NCBI GenBank assembly: GCA_024277855.1
Contig: JAJRUJ010000095.1
Span: 1 to 34,149, forward strand
DNA length: 34,149 bases
Direction of reading: 5' to 3'
From: Candidatus Zixiibacteriota bacterium
GTDB taxonomy: Bacteria > Zixibacteria > MSB-5A5 > WJJR01 > JAJRUJ01
Below, piece after piece: positions 8,416-17,254 of the stretch (the stretch's first letter is position 1; every line of letters starts with the position of its first letter). Below the pieces are notes generated by a model. It saw nothing but the letters and a program-made list of their open reading frames with translations, was not told the origin of the DNA and did no database searches. The translations under genes and the position numbers were made by a program.

Positions 8416-9450
8416 ATGAAATATTGCCGGTTGACATATATTGTCGTTCTTATCGGGCTATGTGGTATTATTGCCGGGTGCGCCCATCACCGGCCGGTAC
8501 AGTCATTGGGCTGGCCGCCCCCGCCGGAAAAACCACAAATTGTCTACCAGCAGAGTATCTATGGCAGCTATAATTTGAAACGCAGTATGTTCGGCCGCGT
8601 AAAAGATTTCCTCCTCGGCAAGTCTCCCGATCTGTCCATCAGCAAGCCATACGGTATCGCCTATGACGGCAAAGCCAGGTTATATATCGCCGATACCGGC
8701 AAAAAAGGCATCATGGTCATGGATTTTTCTGACGGCTCGGTTCAGTTCTTCAATTCCCTCGGAGCGTATGGTCGGCTTGTCGAGCCGGTGAATGTCATTC
8801 TGGACGGGAAAGGAAATGTTTACGTCGCCGACACCCGGTTGTCCCGAATCGCCGTTTTCGATCGCTCCGGGATATTTTCCCATTTCATCGGCGATGCGGG
8901 GGAACTGGCCAGCCCGGTCGGCCTGGCCTACTGGAAAAACCCGAAGCAAACCGGAACCGATCGATTGTATGTGGTTGACGCCAAGTTGCACACGGTGAAA
9001 ATTTTCTCACCGGCGGGCGAGAAACTGGGCTCATTTGGCCGGCGCGGTGATCAGCGGGGAGAGTTCTATCATCCTCTGGGTATCGGCGTGAATTCCGGAG
9101 ATACCGTCTACGTGGTGGATGCTTTTCACTTCGCGGTGCAGGCCTTTAACGCCGACGGAGACTTTCTTTTCAGTTTTGGACCGACGCCGACCGGGATCGG
9201 TTCAATGGCCCGTCCGCGAGCGATTGCCATCGATTCGGACAACCATGTCTATGTGACCGACGCTTTGAACAATAACGTGCAGATGTATGATAACCGCGGG
9301 CAACTGCTGGTTACCTTCGGTGTGACCGGTTTTGCCCCGGGACAATTCCGGCTTCCAGCTGGTATTTGTATCACCGACGATGACGCGATCTATGTCGCCG
9401 ACTCGATTAATCGGAGAATTCAGGAGTTCAAGTATCTCGCCGTCCGGTGA
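8416..9450 (+). CDS. NHL beta-propeller lipoprotein (first copy of a duplicated pair)
   Basis: This is a 344-aa protein. The signal peptide ends in the lipobox I-A-G-C with Cys22, so it is a lipoprotein. A conserved segment 'WPPPPEKPQIVY' followed by 'MFGRVKDFLLGK' precedes a six-bladed NHL propeller from residue ~75 to the end; blades include 'LYIADTGKKGIMVM', 'VYVADTRLSRIAVF' and 'IYVADSINRRIQEF'. The same N-terminal pattern (WPPxP...FGxxKxxLxGK) appears in the propeller at 12264, so the two are paralogues. Each is directly followed by a tetraheme cytochrome. The probable role is an outer-membrane-tethered scaffold or assembly factor for that cytochrome; no enzymatic residues are evident. 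Confidence 0.9.
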   Translation: MKYCRLTYIVVLIGLCGIIAGCAHHRPVQSLGWPPPPEKPQIVYQQSIYGSYNLKRSMFGRVKDFLLGKSPDLSISKPYGIAYDGKARLYIADTGKKGIMVMDFSDGSVQFFNSLGAYGRLVEPVNVILDGKGNVYVADTRLSRIAVFDRSGIFSHFIGDAGELASPVGLAYWKNPKQTGTDRLYVVDAKLHTVKIFSPAGEKLGSFGRRGDQRGEFYHPLGIGVNSGDTVYVVDAFHFAVQAFNADGDFLFSFGPTPTGIGSMARPRAIAIDSDNHVYVTDALNNNVQMYDNRGQLLVTFGVTGFAPGQFRLPAGICITDDDAIYVADSINRRIQEFKYLAVR

Positions 9451-9466
9451 CTGGGAAGGATATTAT

Positions 9467-10135
9467 ATGATAGCGAAATCAAGATATTTGTTGATCCTGA
9501 TCCTGCTGGTCATTGTGCCGTCGGCGATGGCGGGAGTCAAAGAGACCAAGCATAATTTCACTTCACCGACGTACAGCCCCAATGCTTATTTCTGGGGGAC
9601 CCGACAGGTTTGCGTATTTTGCCATGCGGTGCACAACGCCGACCAGACCTACGGCCCGCTGTGGAACCATGAGGTGAACGGCGCGCAGTCCTACACCATG
9701 TACAGTTCGCAAACAATGGATATGAACCAGTCTGCCTCTCCGCACAATGGTTCACTCATCTGCCTGTCGTGCCATGATGGGACCATTGCGGTCAATTCCC
9801 TGAGCAATTTACCCGGCCCGGAAGCCGCCGGGAATTATGGGACCCCTGGCGGACCGGGACTTGACGTTGACGGAAAACTCACCAGCAGCTCGACTGCTTT
9901 TGTCGGCACTGATCTTTCCGACGACCATCCCGTGGGAATAACTTACGATGCGGGCAAAGACAACGACTTCGTGCCCAAGGCGGGAAATCCGACCGCATAC
10001 CCGGACAAACTGTTATATCAGGGTTTGTATGTCGAGTGTACCTCATGCCACAACCCGCATGATAACACGTACTCGGATTTCCTTGTCGAGTCGAATGACA
10101 ATTCGGCGCTGTGCACGAGATGTCATACCAAATAA
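9467..10135 (+). CDS. Secreted tetraheme cytochrome (OmcE-like family candidate), first copy
   Basis: This is a 222-aa protein. GAAGGA six nt before the ATG fixes the start at 9467; the longer in-frame reading from 9332 lies inside the propeller gene. The signal peptide is residues 1 to ~22 (LLILILLVIVPSAMAG). Four hemes: 'CVFCHAVHN', 'CLSCHDGTIAV', 'CTSCHNPHD' and a last 'CTRCHTK' at the very C-terminus. 'GPLWNHE' and 'DLSDDHPVGI' lie between them, and the His in DHPV is a likely distal ligand. The same landmarks occur in the protein at 13250. Small tetraheme proteins with a C-terminal heme include filament formers such as OmcE, so polymerisation is a reasonable hypothesis. The barrel gene begins 7 bp downstream, which points to export through or docking on that barrel. 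Confidence 0.92.
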   Translation: MIAKSRYLLILILLVIVPSAMAGVKETKHNFTSPTYSPNAYFWGTRQVCVFCHAVHNADQTYGPLWNHEVNGAQSYTMYSSQTMDMNQSASPHNGSLICLSCHDGTIAVNSLSNLPGPEAAGNYGTPGGPGLDVDGKLTSSSTAFVGTDLSDDHPVGITYDAGKDNDFVPKAGNPTAYPDKLLYQGLYVECTSCHNPHDNTYSDFLVESNDNSALCTRCHTK

Positions 10136-10142
10136 GACCGGA

Positions 10143-12257
10143 ATGTTGGATAAGTATCGCAAATATCTTTGGTTCTGGCTGATCCTGCCGGGTATTTTCT
10201 GGGCGGCGGCGGCCGGTGCACAGACGACGCTCACCGGCGAATTGGGCCTGGACTATGAAAATTATCAGTTCAACAATTCTCTCGCGGATACCGTGAGAGA
10301 CTATTCGGTAAGCCGCAGTCTGTCTAATCATTCCCTGGATTTTCGGCTCACCGGGCCGCTGATTTCCGAGCAACTGGCAAACTACGCCTCCCGGGCGATG
10401 ATTCTGGGAACATATTATCGACTCAACGGCAGTTCCGGTACGGCGGATAAGTATTTTCGGCCGCAGATTCCCACTTACGGCGGGACCCTGACCCTGTTTC
10501 CCGCCCGCCCGTACCCCCTTCGGCTCGAATTCAGCAAAACCCGTGTTCATTCGATTCGATATGAGGCAAACAACCGGTCGAAAATCGATCTGGAAAGTCC
10601 GGAGTTGGCTATCGTCCGCCGCTACCAGATCGATTTGAATTCCCGGAGCGGGGTTTGGAAAGTTGCTTTTGCCGACAATATCGATTTGACAACAGAAGTA
10701 AAACGGGATCGGACGGAAATCCATCGCGGGTATGATCTCGGCGAGGACCGGGATATCTGGGTCAATTTCAGCACGCTCCGCCCGGACAGTCTCAAAGACG
10801 TTGACACGATTGACGTGATCAACTCGATTCCCGGCGACACCGTCCTGCTTTATGTCGATTTGAATTTTGTTGATTCGCTGGCTCCGGCCGGCTCGGTGCG
10901 TTTCCCCCTCGATTCGGGGTTCCACCAGGTGGAATTCTACCCGCTCAGGAATAATCATTTCCGGGCGCTGGTTGCCGTTCGCGGCGACATGCGCTGGGAG
11001 ATTCTGCCTTCCCCGCCCACGACGCCGAATGACCTCGAACAAAGGAAGAATGCGGCCACCGGCATTTTACGTGTCGGCGGGGATGGACGCTTCCGCAGTG
11101 AAACATATTTTGAATACAGCGACACCGATGAACAATTGCAGGATATGATCATCTATTTAAGCAATTTTTCCAACACCGCCAGCTATGAGTTAGGGCGCGA
11201 CGGCCGGTTGCGAACGCTGACCAGTTATAGTCAGAATCAAACGAGTATTTCCGATATTTCTTCGCAATTGAATAAAGCGTTTATGCAACAGACCACCGTT
11301 GATTGGGGGAAAAAGCGCGGGTTGACCTCGACAATTTCACACAGCTATACAAAAATGTCTACACGGACCGATGTCGATGATTTTACCAGTAACACCCACA
11401 TTCTCAGCACGCGAAACGTCTATCCGATAAATAAGTTTAATTACACGCTGGATTTGAAAAACTCTGCGTCGTTGCTTACCGACAGTCGCGCTTACACGAA
11501 TAATCAATATAGCTCCGAATTGAATAATACGGTTGAATTCCACTTGTCGAAAACCAAATGGCGACCCCGGAACCTGATCAAATACAGTTATAATCTGCAA
11601 AAAAACCCGGACAAATCGGCGCGGGAATTGGAGACCGGGTTTTCGCTTACCGGCGATATTCCCCGGGTGCTCGGACTGGGTGATTTGAAGCTGCGTGGAG
11701 ACTATAAGCGGCGAAAACGGACTTACGATGACGGATCCGATATCCGAAACCGGTATTTTGCCGATATCGGGCTGGTCAAGGACTTCGGCGGCAGGTTGAA
11801 ATTCAAGTTCGACATCAATCAGGAGAAAGAAACTTATGGCGGCACCAGCACGCTGGCCGGAGAGAATGCAAACCAGAACAATCCCGCGCGTCAACCGCTG
11901 GTCAAAGACTCGTATAAAATCGACGTTCAGGCGACACCGTGGGATGAATTGAATTTCAGCGGGAATATTCTGGTGATCCGTCAGGGATCGACCAAAATCA
12001 CTCGTTTCGGCGTTTCGCTGTTGACTACGGTGCCGAAATTGAATATCCCCCTTCGTTCATTTTTGCTGGCCGAAAACCGTGATCTGGTGGGCCTGCCGAC
12101 CCAGTCTCAGCTTTCGATGGAGACCCGGGCCAGCTATCGATTTCGTCAGGTCACGATCACTTTGAGTCACCATTATGTTAAAGAGACACTCTTAACCGAG
12201 AAATACCATTTTCAGGAAGTCCGGATAAAAATCGCCCGGCACTTTGCCATACTGTAG
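10143..12257 (+). CDS. Large outer-membrane beta-barrel (porin-like conduit candidate)
   Basis: This is a 704-aa protein. The start at 10143 gives a signal peptide (residues 1 to ~27, ending AAAAGAQ); the longer frame reading back into the tetraheme gene has no signal peptide. The mature chain is rich in alternating hydrophobic/polar strands with many Tyr, Phe, Arg and Asp residues ('LTGELGLDYENYQF', 'FKFDINQEKETY', 'ETRASYRFRQVTITLSHHYV') and few helices, typical of a barrel of about 20 or more strands. There are no cysteines for heme attachment. It sits between two NHL/tetraheme pairs. By analogy with porin-cytochrome complexes it may house a cytochrome or export the small cytochromes; family membership cannot be assigned without a profile search. 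Confidence 0.8.
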   Translation: MLDKYRKYLWFWLILPGIFWAAAAGAQTTLTGELGLDYENYQFNNSLADTVRDYSVSRSLSNHSLDFRLTGPLISEQLANYASRAMILGTYYRLNGSSGTADKYFRPQIPTYGGTLTLFPARPYPLRLEFSKTRVHSIRYEANNRSKIDLESPELAIVRRYQIDLNSRSGVWKVAFADNIDLTTEVKRDRTEIHRGYDLGEDRDIWVNFSTLRPDSLKDVDTIDVINSIPGDTVLLYVDLNFVDSLAPAGSVRFPLDSGFHQVEFYPLRNNHFRALVAVRGDMRWEILPSPPTTPNDLEQRKNAATGILRVGGDGRFRSETYFEYSDTDEQLQDMIIYLSNFSNTASYELGRDGRLRTLTSYSQNQTSISDISSQLNKAFMQQTTVDWGKKRGLTSTISHSYTKMSTRTDVDDFTSNTHILSTRNVYPINKFNYTLDLKNSASLLTDSRAYTNNQYSSELNNTVEFHLSKTKWRPRNLIKYSYNLQKNPDKSARELETGFSLTGDIPRVLGLGDLKLRGDYKRRKRTYDDGSDIRNRYFADIGLVKDFGGRLKFKFDINQEKETYGGTSTLAGENANQNNPARQPLVKDSYKIDVQATPWDELNFSGNILVIRQGSTKITRFGVSLLTTVPKLNIPLRSFLLAENRDLVGLPTQSQLSMETRASYRFRQVTITLSHHYVKETLLTEKYHFQEVRIKIARHFAIL

Positions 12258-12263
12258 GATAGC

Positions 12264-13253
12264 ATGACGCAAACAGCACTCTGCATAATCGCCGGCTTGA
12301 TTATGTTCGCCGGCACGACGGCCTCGCCGGGGGAACAGCGACCGGTCTGGCCACCGGCGCCCGACCAGCCGCGAGTTGAATTTTTGCAGGAAATCCGTTG
12401 TGCCGATCTCCAGTTGAAATCGGGGTTTTTCGGAAAAATCAAGAAGGTCCTCGGCGGCAAAGCGGACGATATGCAAATCGCGTACCCGTTCGATATCCTG
12501 GTCCAGGGAAATTCGCTGTACATGACCTGCCAGGATTTGCCGGCGCTGGTTAAGGTCGATTTGAAGAAGAGGACTTACCAGCTTTTCGGGGGCGGCCGTA
12601 ACCAGTTGCAAAGTCCGATTGCGTTGTGTGCAACCGGCGACACTGTGTTTATGACCGACAGTCAATCCGGGTCGGTCTACCGGATGATCGACGAAAAGTT
12701 GGAGCCGTTTATTACCGAGGGGCTGAACCGCCCGACCGGGATCGCCGTGACGGGGAACAGCCGGCAGTTGTATGTTGTCGATACCGGTGATCACACCATT
12801 AAAGTATTCGATCTTACCGGCGGGTTTTTAAGGACAATCGGCCGCCGGGCCGAGCAGGAATCCGGGCTGAACTATCCGACGTTCGCCGTTGGCGCTCCCG
12901 GCGGCGACATCCTGGTAAACGACGCGCTCAACTTTCATATCAAACGCTTCGACGGCAACGATCAACTTACTGAAGTAATTGGTCGGGAGGGTGATGGGCC
13001 GGGCGCATTCGCCCGCCCGAAAGGCGTGGCCGTCGACAGCCGGGGACATGTCTACGTCGTCGACAACCTCTTCGACAATATCCAGGTTTTCGATCGACAG
13101 GGCCGGGTGTTGCTGGTTATCGGCTCGGGCGGCCAGCAGCCCGGAGAATTCTGGTCGCCGGGAGGAATCGACATCGCCAATGACACGATCTACGTTGCGG
13201 ATACTTTCAATAACCGGATCCAGGTTCTTCATTACCTTGGAGGTGGGCAATGA
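12264..13253 (+). CDS. Secreted NHL beta-propeller protein (second copy of the duplicated pair)
   Basis: This is a 329-aa protein with AGGA 4 nt before the ATG. The signal peptide (residues 1 to ~20) lacks a lipobox cysteine, so unlike its paralogue at 8416 it is probably soluble. The shared N-terminal signature is 'VWPPAPDQPRVEF' then 'FFGKIKKVLGGK', and six NHL blades follow (for example 'LYVVDTGDHTIKVF', 'VYVVDNLFDNIQVF', 'IYVADTFNNRIQVL'). It overlaps the next tetraheme gene by 4 bp (ATGA), a sign of translational coupling. I infer it works with that cytochrome in the way the first pair works, with one propeller lipid-anchored and one free in the periplasm. Confidence 0.9.
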   Translation: MTQTALCIIAGLIMFAGTTASPGEQRPVWPPAPDQPRVEFLQEIRCADLQLKSGFFGKIKKVLGGKADDMQIAYPFDILVQGNSLYMTCQDLPALVKVDLKKRTYQLFGGGRNQLQSPIALCATGDTVFMTDSQSGSVYRMIDEKLEPFITEGLNRPTGIAVTGNSRQLYVVDTGDHTIKVFDLTGGFLRTIGRRAEQESGLNYPTFAVGAPGGDILVNDALNFHIKRFDGNDQLTEVIGREGDGPGAFARPKGVAVDSRGHVYVVDNLFDNIQVFDRQGRVLLVIGSGGQQPGEFWSPGGIDIANDTIYVADTFNNRIQVLHYLGGGQ

Positions 13254-13903
13254 GGATGCGGATCGGCATGGTAATCGCGGTGTTGTCGTTGCTCGTCCCG
13301 GCGCTGAGCATGGCGGGGCAAAAAACATCTATTTTCCAGACCAAACACAACCTTTCGGTCACCGGCACGGGCGAGATTAAATCGAGCACGGAAACGCGTG
13401 TTTGTATCTTCTGCCACAGCAGCCATAACACATCAACCGACGGACCGTTATGGAACCACGAGACCACCTCACCGGGGAAATTCAAGACCTATAATCGCTC
13501 GACAATGGTCAGCCGCGCAGAACAACCGAACGGCGCCACCAAGCTGTGTCTTTCCTGCCATGACGGGACAATCGCGGTCGGTGCGGTTCGCGGACTGAGT
13601 CGGCCGATTCCAATGCGCAATGTTGCCGCGGGCGGAGAAATTCCCCAGGGTCGCGCTTCTCGTCTGGGTACCGATCTGACTGCCTCGCACCCGGTTTCGG
13701 TCAAATATCAGCAGACCCTGGCGTTGAGTAATTCACACTTACGCTGGCCGCCGCTCGATCCTGAAGGACGGGTAGGTGTTGACGCCGATGGTTATGTTCA
13801 ATGCACCGCCTGTCACGATCCCCACGGGAGTCGTTCGGAACGCTACCCGTTTTGGCATAAAGAAACTTTTGACCAGGTTTGTCAGGTATGCCATGTTTTC
13901 TAA
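13250..13903 (+). CDS. Secreted tetraheme cytochrome, second copy
   Basis: This is a 217-aa protein with a signal peptide (residues 1-22, ending LSMAG). The four hemes are 'CIFCHSSHN', 'CLSCHDGTIAV', 'CTACHDPHG' and 'CQVCHVF', the last ending three residues from the C-terminus. The spacing and the anchor segments 'TKHNLS', 'GPLWNHE', 'LGTDLTASHPV' and 'GVDADGYVQC' align with the protein at 9467, so this is a diverged paralogue. Its start overlaps the stop of the propeller gene, and its end overlaps the heptaheme gene by 11 bp. As with the first copy, the C-terminal heme and compact size fit a polymerising or docking electron carrier; direct evidence for filaments is absent. Confidence 0.92.
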   Translation: MRMRIGMVIAVLSLLVPALSMAGQKTSIFQTKHNLSVTGTGEIKSSTETRVCIFCHSSHNTSTDGPLWNHETTSPGKFKTYNRSTMVSRAEQPNGATKLCLSCHDGTIAVGAVRGLSRPIPMRNVAAGGEIPQGRASRLGTDLTASHPVSVKYQQTLALSNSHLRWPPLDPEGRVGVDADGYVQCTACHDPHGSRSERYPFWHKETFDQVCQVCHVF

Positions 13904-14981
13904 ATTGACCGGAAAATACACGAACTCCCTGGCCGGATGTCTGACGGTAATTTTATTCCTGGCCGGCGCCCCCGTTGCATTCGGGCATGTGGGTGATGCG
14001 CTGTTGCCGGAGGGATGTGGGTCCTGCCACGTTGGACACGGGATGGCGGGGCAGCCGATGCTGGCGCAGGCCGAGGAAGATTTCTGTTACCAGTGTCATG
14101 GTTCTGAAGAAAAGCGCACCCGAATGATTTCTTCCGGCCGGTTGTCCGCGGCGGCGGTTTTGGCCGATGTCGAACGGGAATTCCGGAAGCCGTTCCGTCA
14201 CCCGGTTCAGGAGGGGACCGGCCATCTGCCGACTGAACAGTTGCCGTCATTCAAAGGGGCGACGATTGGACATGCCGAATGTGTCGACTGCCACAATCCC
14301 CATCAACGAATTGAAGCGGGCAAACCGATGACGTATAAAGTCGCCGGTTACAGCCTGAGCGGGCAAAATCTCGAAACCAGTTTGCACGAATATGAAATTT
14401 GTCTCAAGTGCCATACCGATTATTTGGGCGTTGATCGCACCGAGCGCAGTCTCAGCGCCGAATTCGCCCTCGGCGGCCGTTCGCAGCATCCGGTAACCAG
14501 AGAGGCGTCGGGCGCCGGCATACCCAGTATGCCGCTGGCCCGCACGCCGGGGATGACGATGACTTGCAGTGACTGTCATACCAGCGACGATCCAAATGGC
14601 CCGCGGGGCCCCCATGGGTCGGATTACCGCTTTTTGTTGAGTGGGAATTATACTCTCGATGTTTACGCTGAGGAAAGTCCGCAGGCCTATGAATTCTGTT
14701 ATTCCTGTCATGACCGGTATAGTATTTTGGGCAATGAAAGTTTTCCTTTGCACCGCGAGCATATTGTCGGCGATCCACTCAGCGGTCGTCCGGGGACATC
14801 GTGTTTTACCTGTCACAACTCGCACGGTTCGCGGGATAATCCGTACTTGCTGGAGTTTAACCCCAAGGCAGTAACGCGGGAGACGAATACCGGTTTTCTG
14901 CAGTATCAAAAAACCGCCGCCGGCTCCGGCAAATGCTACCTGCGGTGTCACGATCATAACCATAGTCCGGCGGAGTATTAA
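13893..14981 (+). CDS. Secreted heptaheme cytochrome with an eighth, CX3CH, site
   Basis: This is a 362-aa protein. The start at 13893 lies inside the end of the previous gene behind CAGGT and gives a signal peptide ending VAFG. Seven CXXCH motifs run from 'CGSCHVGHG' to 'CFTCHNSHG'. The C-terminus adds C-YLR-CH followed by DHNH, a CX3CH site at residues 348-353. The middle and end ('ECVDCHNPH', 'ICLKCHTDY', 'CSDCHTSDDPNGPRGPHGS', 'FCYSCHDRY', 'CFTCH') have the same order as the last part of the 1683-aa protein at 17255, so the two share a heme module. It is likely a periplasmic or surface electron carrier linking the small cytochromes with the giant one; this is inferred from the shared module. 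Confidence 0.92.
   Translation: MFSKLTGKYTNSLAGCLTVILFLAGAPVAFGHVGDALLPEGCGSCHVGHGMAGQPMLAQAEEDFCYQCHGSEEKRTRMISSGRLSAAAVLADVEREFRKPFRHPVQEGTGHLPTEQLPSFKGATIGHAECVDCHNPHQRIEAGKPMTYKVAGYSLSGQNLETSLHEYEICLKCHTDYLGVDRTERSLSAEFALGGRSQHPVTREASGAGIPSMPLARTPGMTMTCSDCHTSDDPNGPRGPHGSDYRFLLSGNYTLDVYAEESPQAYEFCYSCHDRYSILGNESFPLHREHIVGDPLSGRPGTSCFTCHNSHGSRDNPYLLEFNPKAVTRETNTGFLQYQKTAAGSGKCYLRCHDHNHSPAEY
14934..14951 (+). other. Non-standard heme-binding motif CX3CH
   Basis: The codons read Cys-Tyr-Leu-Arg-Cys-His near the C-terminus of the heptaheme protein. The surrounding frame is intact through the stop, so this is not a sequencing frameshift in an ordinary way. A three-residue spacing is uncommon but known for some multiheme cytochromes. 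Confidence 0.6.
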
Positions 14982-15000
14982 CCAACGGTGAATAAGTACT

Positions 15001-16521
15001 ATGCAGATTGTTAAAAAATACATTTCCGGCGTCCTGTTCATCGTCCTGACCTGCTGTTCGAGTGTGTCGGCTTTGGATGTTGAATATATCGGATCGATCA
15101 CCGAGGGGTTGTCGGCGCCGACGTCGATCTTTGTCGGTGATGATAATCTCGTGGTATTGGAACCATTTCAGGACCGAATCACGGTTTTCACGCCCGATGG
15201 ACAACTGTCCGGAAAAATCGATGTCGCCGGTGACGCGATCGGCCTGGCCCGGCTGGCCGACACCCGGTATGTGTTCTGCGACCGTCAGGCCAGGACTGTC
15301 GTCCTGGTCAATATCCAGACCGGCTCGGTGGAGCTTTTTCTGGATGAAGTCGATCTGTTGCTCGACCCGATCGACATTGTTGTCGATAATGCCGAGTGTT
15401 ATATCCTTGATGCCGCCCGGCATGAAATCCTGGTTGCCGATCCGGCGGGACAGATTGTGCGACGAATCCCGCTTACCATGCCGGATGATTCGATACTCGG
15501 CTACCCGGGCAGTTTTGCCCTGGATAAAACCGGGGGCGGATTCTATGTGTTTGATCTGCTGACTTCCCGGGTGATCGTCTTTGATCGCCGGGGTGTGTAT
15601 CGGAAGACATTCTGTTCATTCGGCGTCGGACCGGGGACGATCACCCGCGGCAGTGAAATTATCTGTGACCCCTCGGGATATGTTTATATCGCCGACCGTT
15701 ACCAGGGGCGGATCGCCATATTCAATTCTGCAGGGGATTTTATCACCGATTTTAATCCGTCGGCCAACGACGGTCGTCGACTGGTCTTGCCGACCGGTAT
15801 GGCGGTCGACGATCAGGGGCTATTGTATGTTGTCTCCACCGAAGGCCCTCGAATCGACATGTACCATATCGACAAAACGACATATCCCGGCGAAGCGGTA
15901 ACCGCCGGCCTTGCCTACCCTCAGGATTTTGATACCGTGGCGATTGACGGTCTTCAGTTGATTGTCCATTTGAGTGGCCCGGGTGAGGCCAGAGAGCAGG
16001 CCGTTGTCGACTTTCAGTTGATTGAAAGATCGGATACTTCGCTACTACTGGCCCAGGGATTGGCCGTATTGCCGACGGTTGACGGTACTGAACCGGGGAA
16101 CGAGGATCTCACGACGGTCATCTGGACCCCCGATATCCCGCTGACTCCGGGTGATCTGTACGGCTGGCGCGTGCGCGTCAACACGGACGAATATCGGGGG
16201 GACTGGTCGTTATGGCGATGGTTTACGGCCGCCGCTGTTCCCACCGTCTATCGTCTTGAGCAGAATTACCCTAATCCATTCAATCCCCGCACGACGTTGT
16301 CCTTTTTGCTCGGGAGAGAAGGTCCGGCAACGATAACGGTTCACAACCTTCTGGGCCGGGAGGTCTGGCGGCAAACCCTGTCCTGCCCGTCGCCCGGGCG
16401 GTACCGGGTTGTTTGGGAGGGTACCGATCAGGCGGGCAACTCCGTGGCGTCCGGGGTCTATTTCTATCGGTTGCAGGCCGGTGACTATGTCCAAACCAAA
16501 AAAATGGTGCTGATGAAATGA
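15001..16521 (+). CDS. NHL beta-propeller with Ig-like domain and T9SS/FlgD-type C-terminal tail
   Basis: This is a 506-aa protein. The signal peptide ends near residue 24 (CCSSVSA-LD). A beta-propeller with degenerate NHL blades fills residues ~30-300 ('YVYIADRYQGRIAIF', 'LYVVSTEGPRIDMY'). A beta-sandwich at ~305-412 contains 'LTPGDLYGWRVRV'. Residues ~417-506 are a typical sorting tail: 'QNYPNPFNPRTTLSF', 'TVHNLLGREVW', 'SGVYFYRLQAGDYVQTKKM' and a last Leu-Met-Lys. In Bacteroidetes and other FCB bacteria such tails direct proteins through the type IX secretion system to the cell surface. This propeller is therefore predicted to be outside the cell, unlike its periplasmic relatives in this cluster. 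The tail is the best taxonomic clue in the window. Confidence 0.88.
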   Translation: MQIVKKYISGVLFIVLTCCSSVSALDVEYIGSITEGLSAPTSIFVGDDNLVVLEPFQDRITVFTPDGQLSGKIDVAGDAIGLARLADTRYVFCDRQARTVVLVNIQTGSVELFLDEVDLLLDPIDIVVDNAECYILDAARHEILVADPAGQIVRRIPLTMPDDSILGYPGSFALDKTGGGFYVFDLLTSRVIVFDRRGVYRKTFCSFGVGPGTITRGSEIICDPSGYVYIADRYQGRIAIFNSAGDFITDFNPSANDGRRLVLPTGMAVDDQGLLYVVSTEGPRIDMYHIDKTTYPGEAVTAGLAYPQDFDTVAIDGLQLIVHLSGPGEAREQAVVDFQLIERSDTSLLLAQGLAVLPTVDGTEPGNEDLTTVIWTPDIPLTPGDLYGWRVRVNTDEYRGDWSLWRWFTAAAVPTVYRLEQNYPNPFNPRTTLSFLLGREGPATITVHNLLGREVWRQTLSCPSPGRYRVVWEGTDQAGNSVASGVYFYRLQAGDYVQTKKMVLMK

Positions 16522-16531
16522 CGGTGAAACA

Positions 16532-17236
16532 ATGAGAAAATATCTTACCCTCGCCTTCGTCGTCATTCTCGCGGGCTTCAGCGTCGTTGGGGCCACCGAT
16601 GACCCGCATGGCGCGACAAATTCAATTACCTGCGAACAATGTCATATCCCGCATGGAACTTTGGGGGATATTTTGGTTAATGCCGCCGATTCGCTGGTTT
16701 CCACCCTTTGCCTGTCCTGCCATACGCCGGGCGGTTGGGTGAATATGGCCGAAGAACTGTCCTCGTCACAAAAAGCCATTCCGGGCGTATCGGGGAGTTC
16801 ACATAGCTGGGATGTCGCCGCGGTCAATAGTACCTATGGCGCGTCTCTCCCTCAACAGGCGGCCCTGTTCGATCATCTAAGCGCTGACAGCTCGATTACC
16901 TGCGCGACCTGTCATGACCCGCACCGCAATGCCAATTCGCCGTTCCTTCGGCTGGATAATTCCGCCGATGCGTTGTGTCTCGACTGCCATCGTGATCGTG
17001 ACGTTAATTCGGTACGAACATATACCGGGAATGTGCTTTCTCATCCCGTCGGCATTGCCTTGCCGACGACATCGACTTTTCATAATCCGCCGCTGGATGT
17101 CGACGGCAACCCTCAGCCATCCGACGGCAATACGACAAACGATTACCAATTGGGCGCCGGCGATATCGTTCGGTGCACGACGTGCCATGGAATTCATTAC
17201 ACCGATTCCAACTCGGGAACTGTGGACGGACCGTAA
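16532..17236 (+). CDS. Secreted pentaheme cytochrome
   Basis: This is a 234-aa protein with GGTGA 5 nt before the ATG. The signal peptide covers residues 1 to ~21 (LTLAFVVILAGFSVVGA). Five CXXCH motifs: 'CEQCHIPHGTLGD', 'CLSCHTPGG', 'CATCHDPHR', 'CLDCHRDRD' and 'CTTCHGIHY'. Single histidines in 'LSHPVGIAL' and 'SGSSHSWD' could be distal ligands. The opening C-x-x-CHIPHxxLGD resembles that of the nonaheme protein at 6096, so the two may be distantly related. The chain continues ~20 residues past the last heme, which makes a terminal-heme filament less obvious here. It lies 18 bp before the giant cytochrome and is probably co-translated with it. Confidence 0.92.
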   Translation: MRKYLTLAFVVILAGFSVVGATDDPHGATNSITCEQCHIPHGTLGDILVNAADSLVSTLCLSCHTPGGWVNMAEELSSSQKAIPGVSGSSHSWDVAAVNSTYGASLPQQAALFDHLSADSSITCATCHDPHRNANSPFLRLDNSADALCLDCHRDRDVNSVRTYTGNVLSHPVGIALPTTSTFHNPPLDVDGNPQPSDGNTTNDYQLGAGDIVRCTTCHGIHYTDSNSGTVDGP

Positions 17237-17254
17237 TCCGGTGGATGGAAGACA

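Noticed and set aside
9879-11042. A 387-aa open frame on the minus strand
   Set aside because: It lies opposite the tetraheme gene and the barrel gene, has no signal peptide, domain or ribosome site, and reads as a codon-bias shadow of the plus strand.
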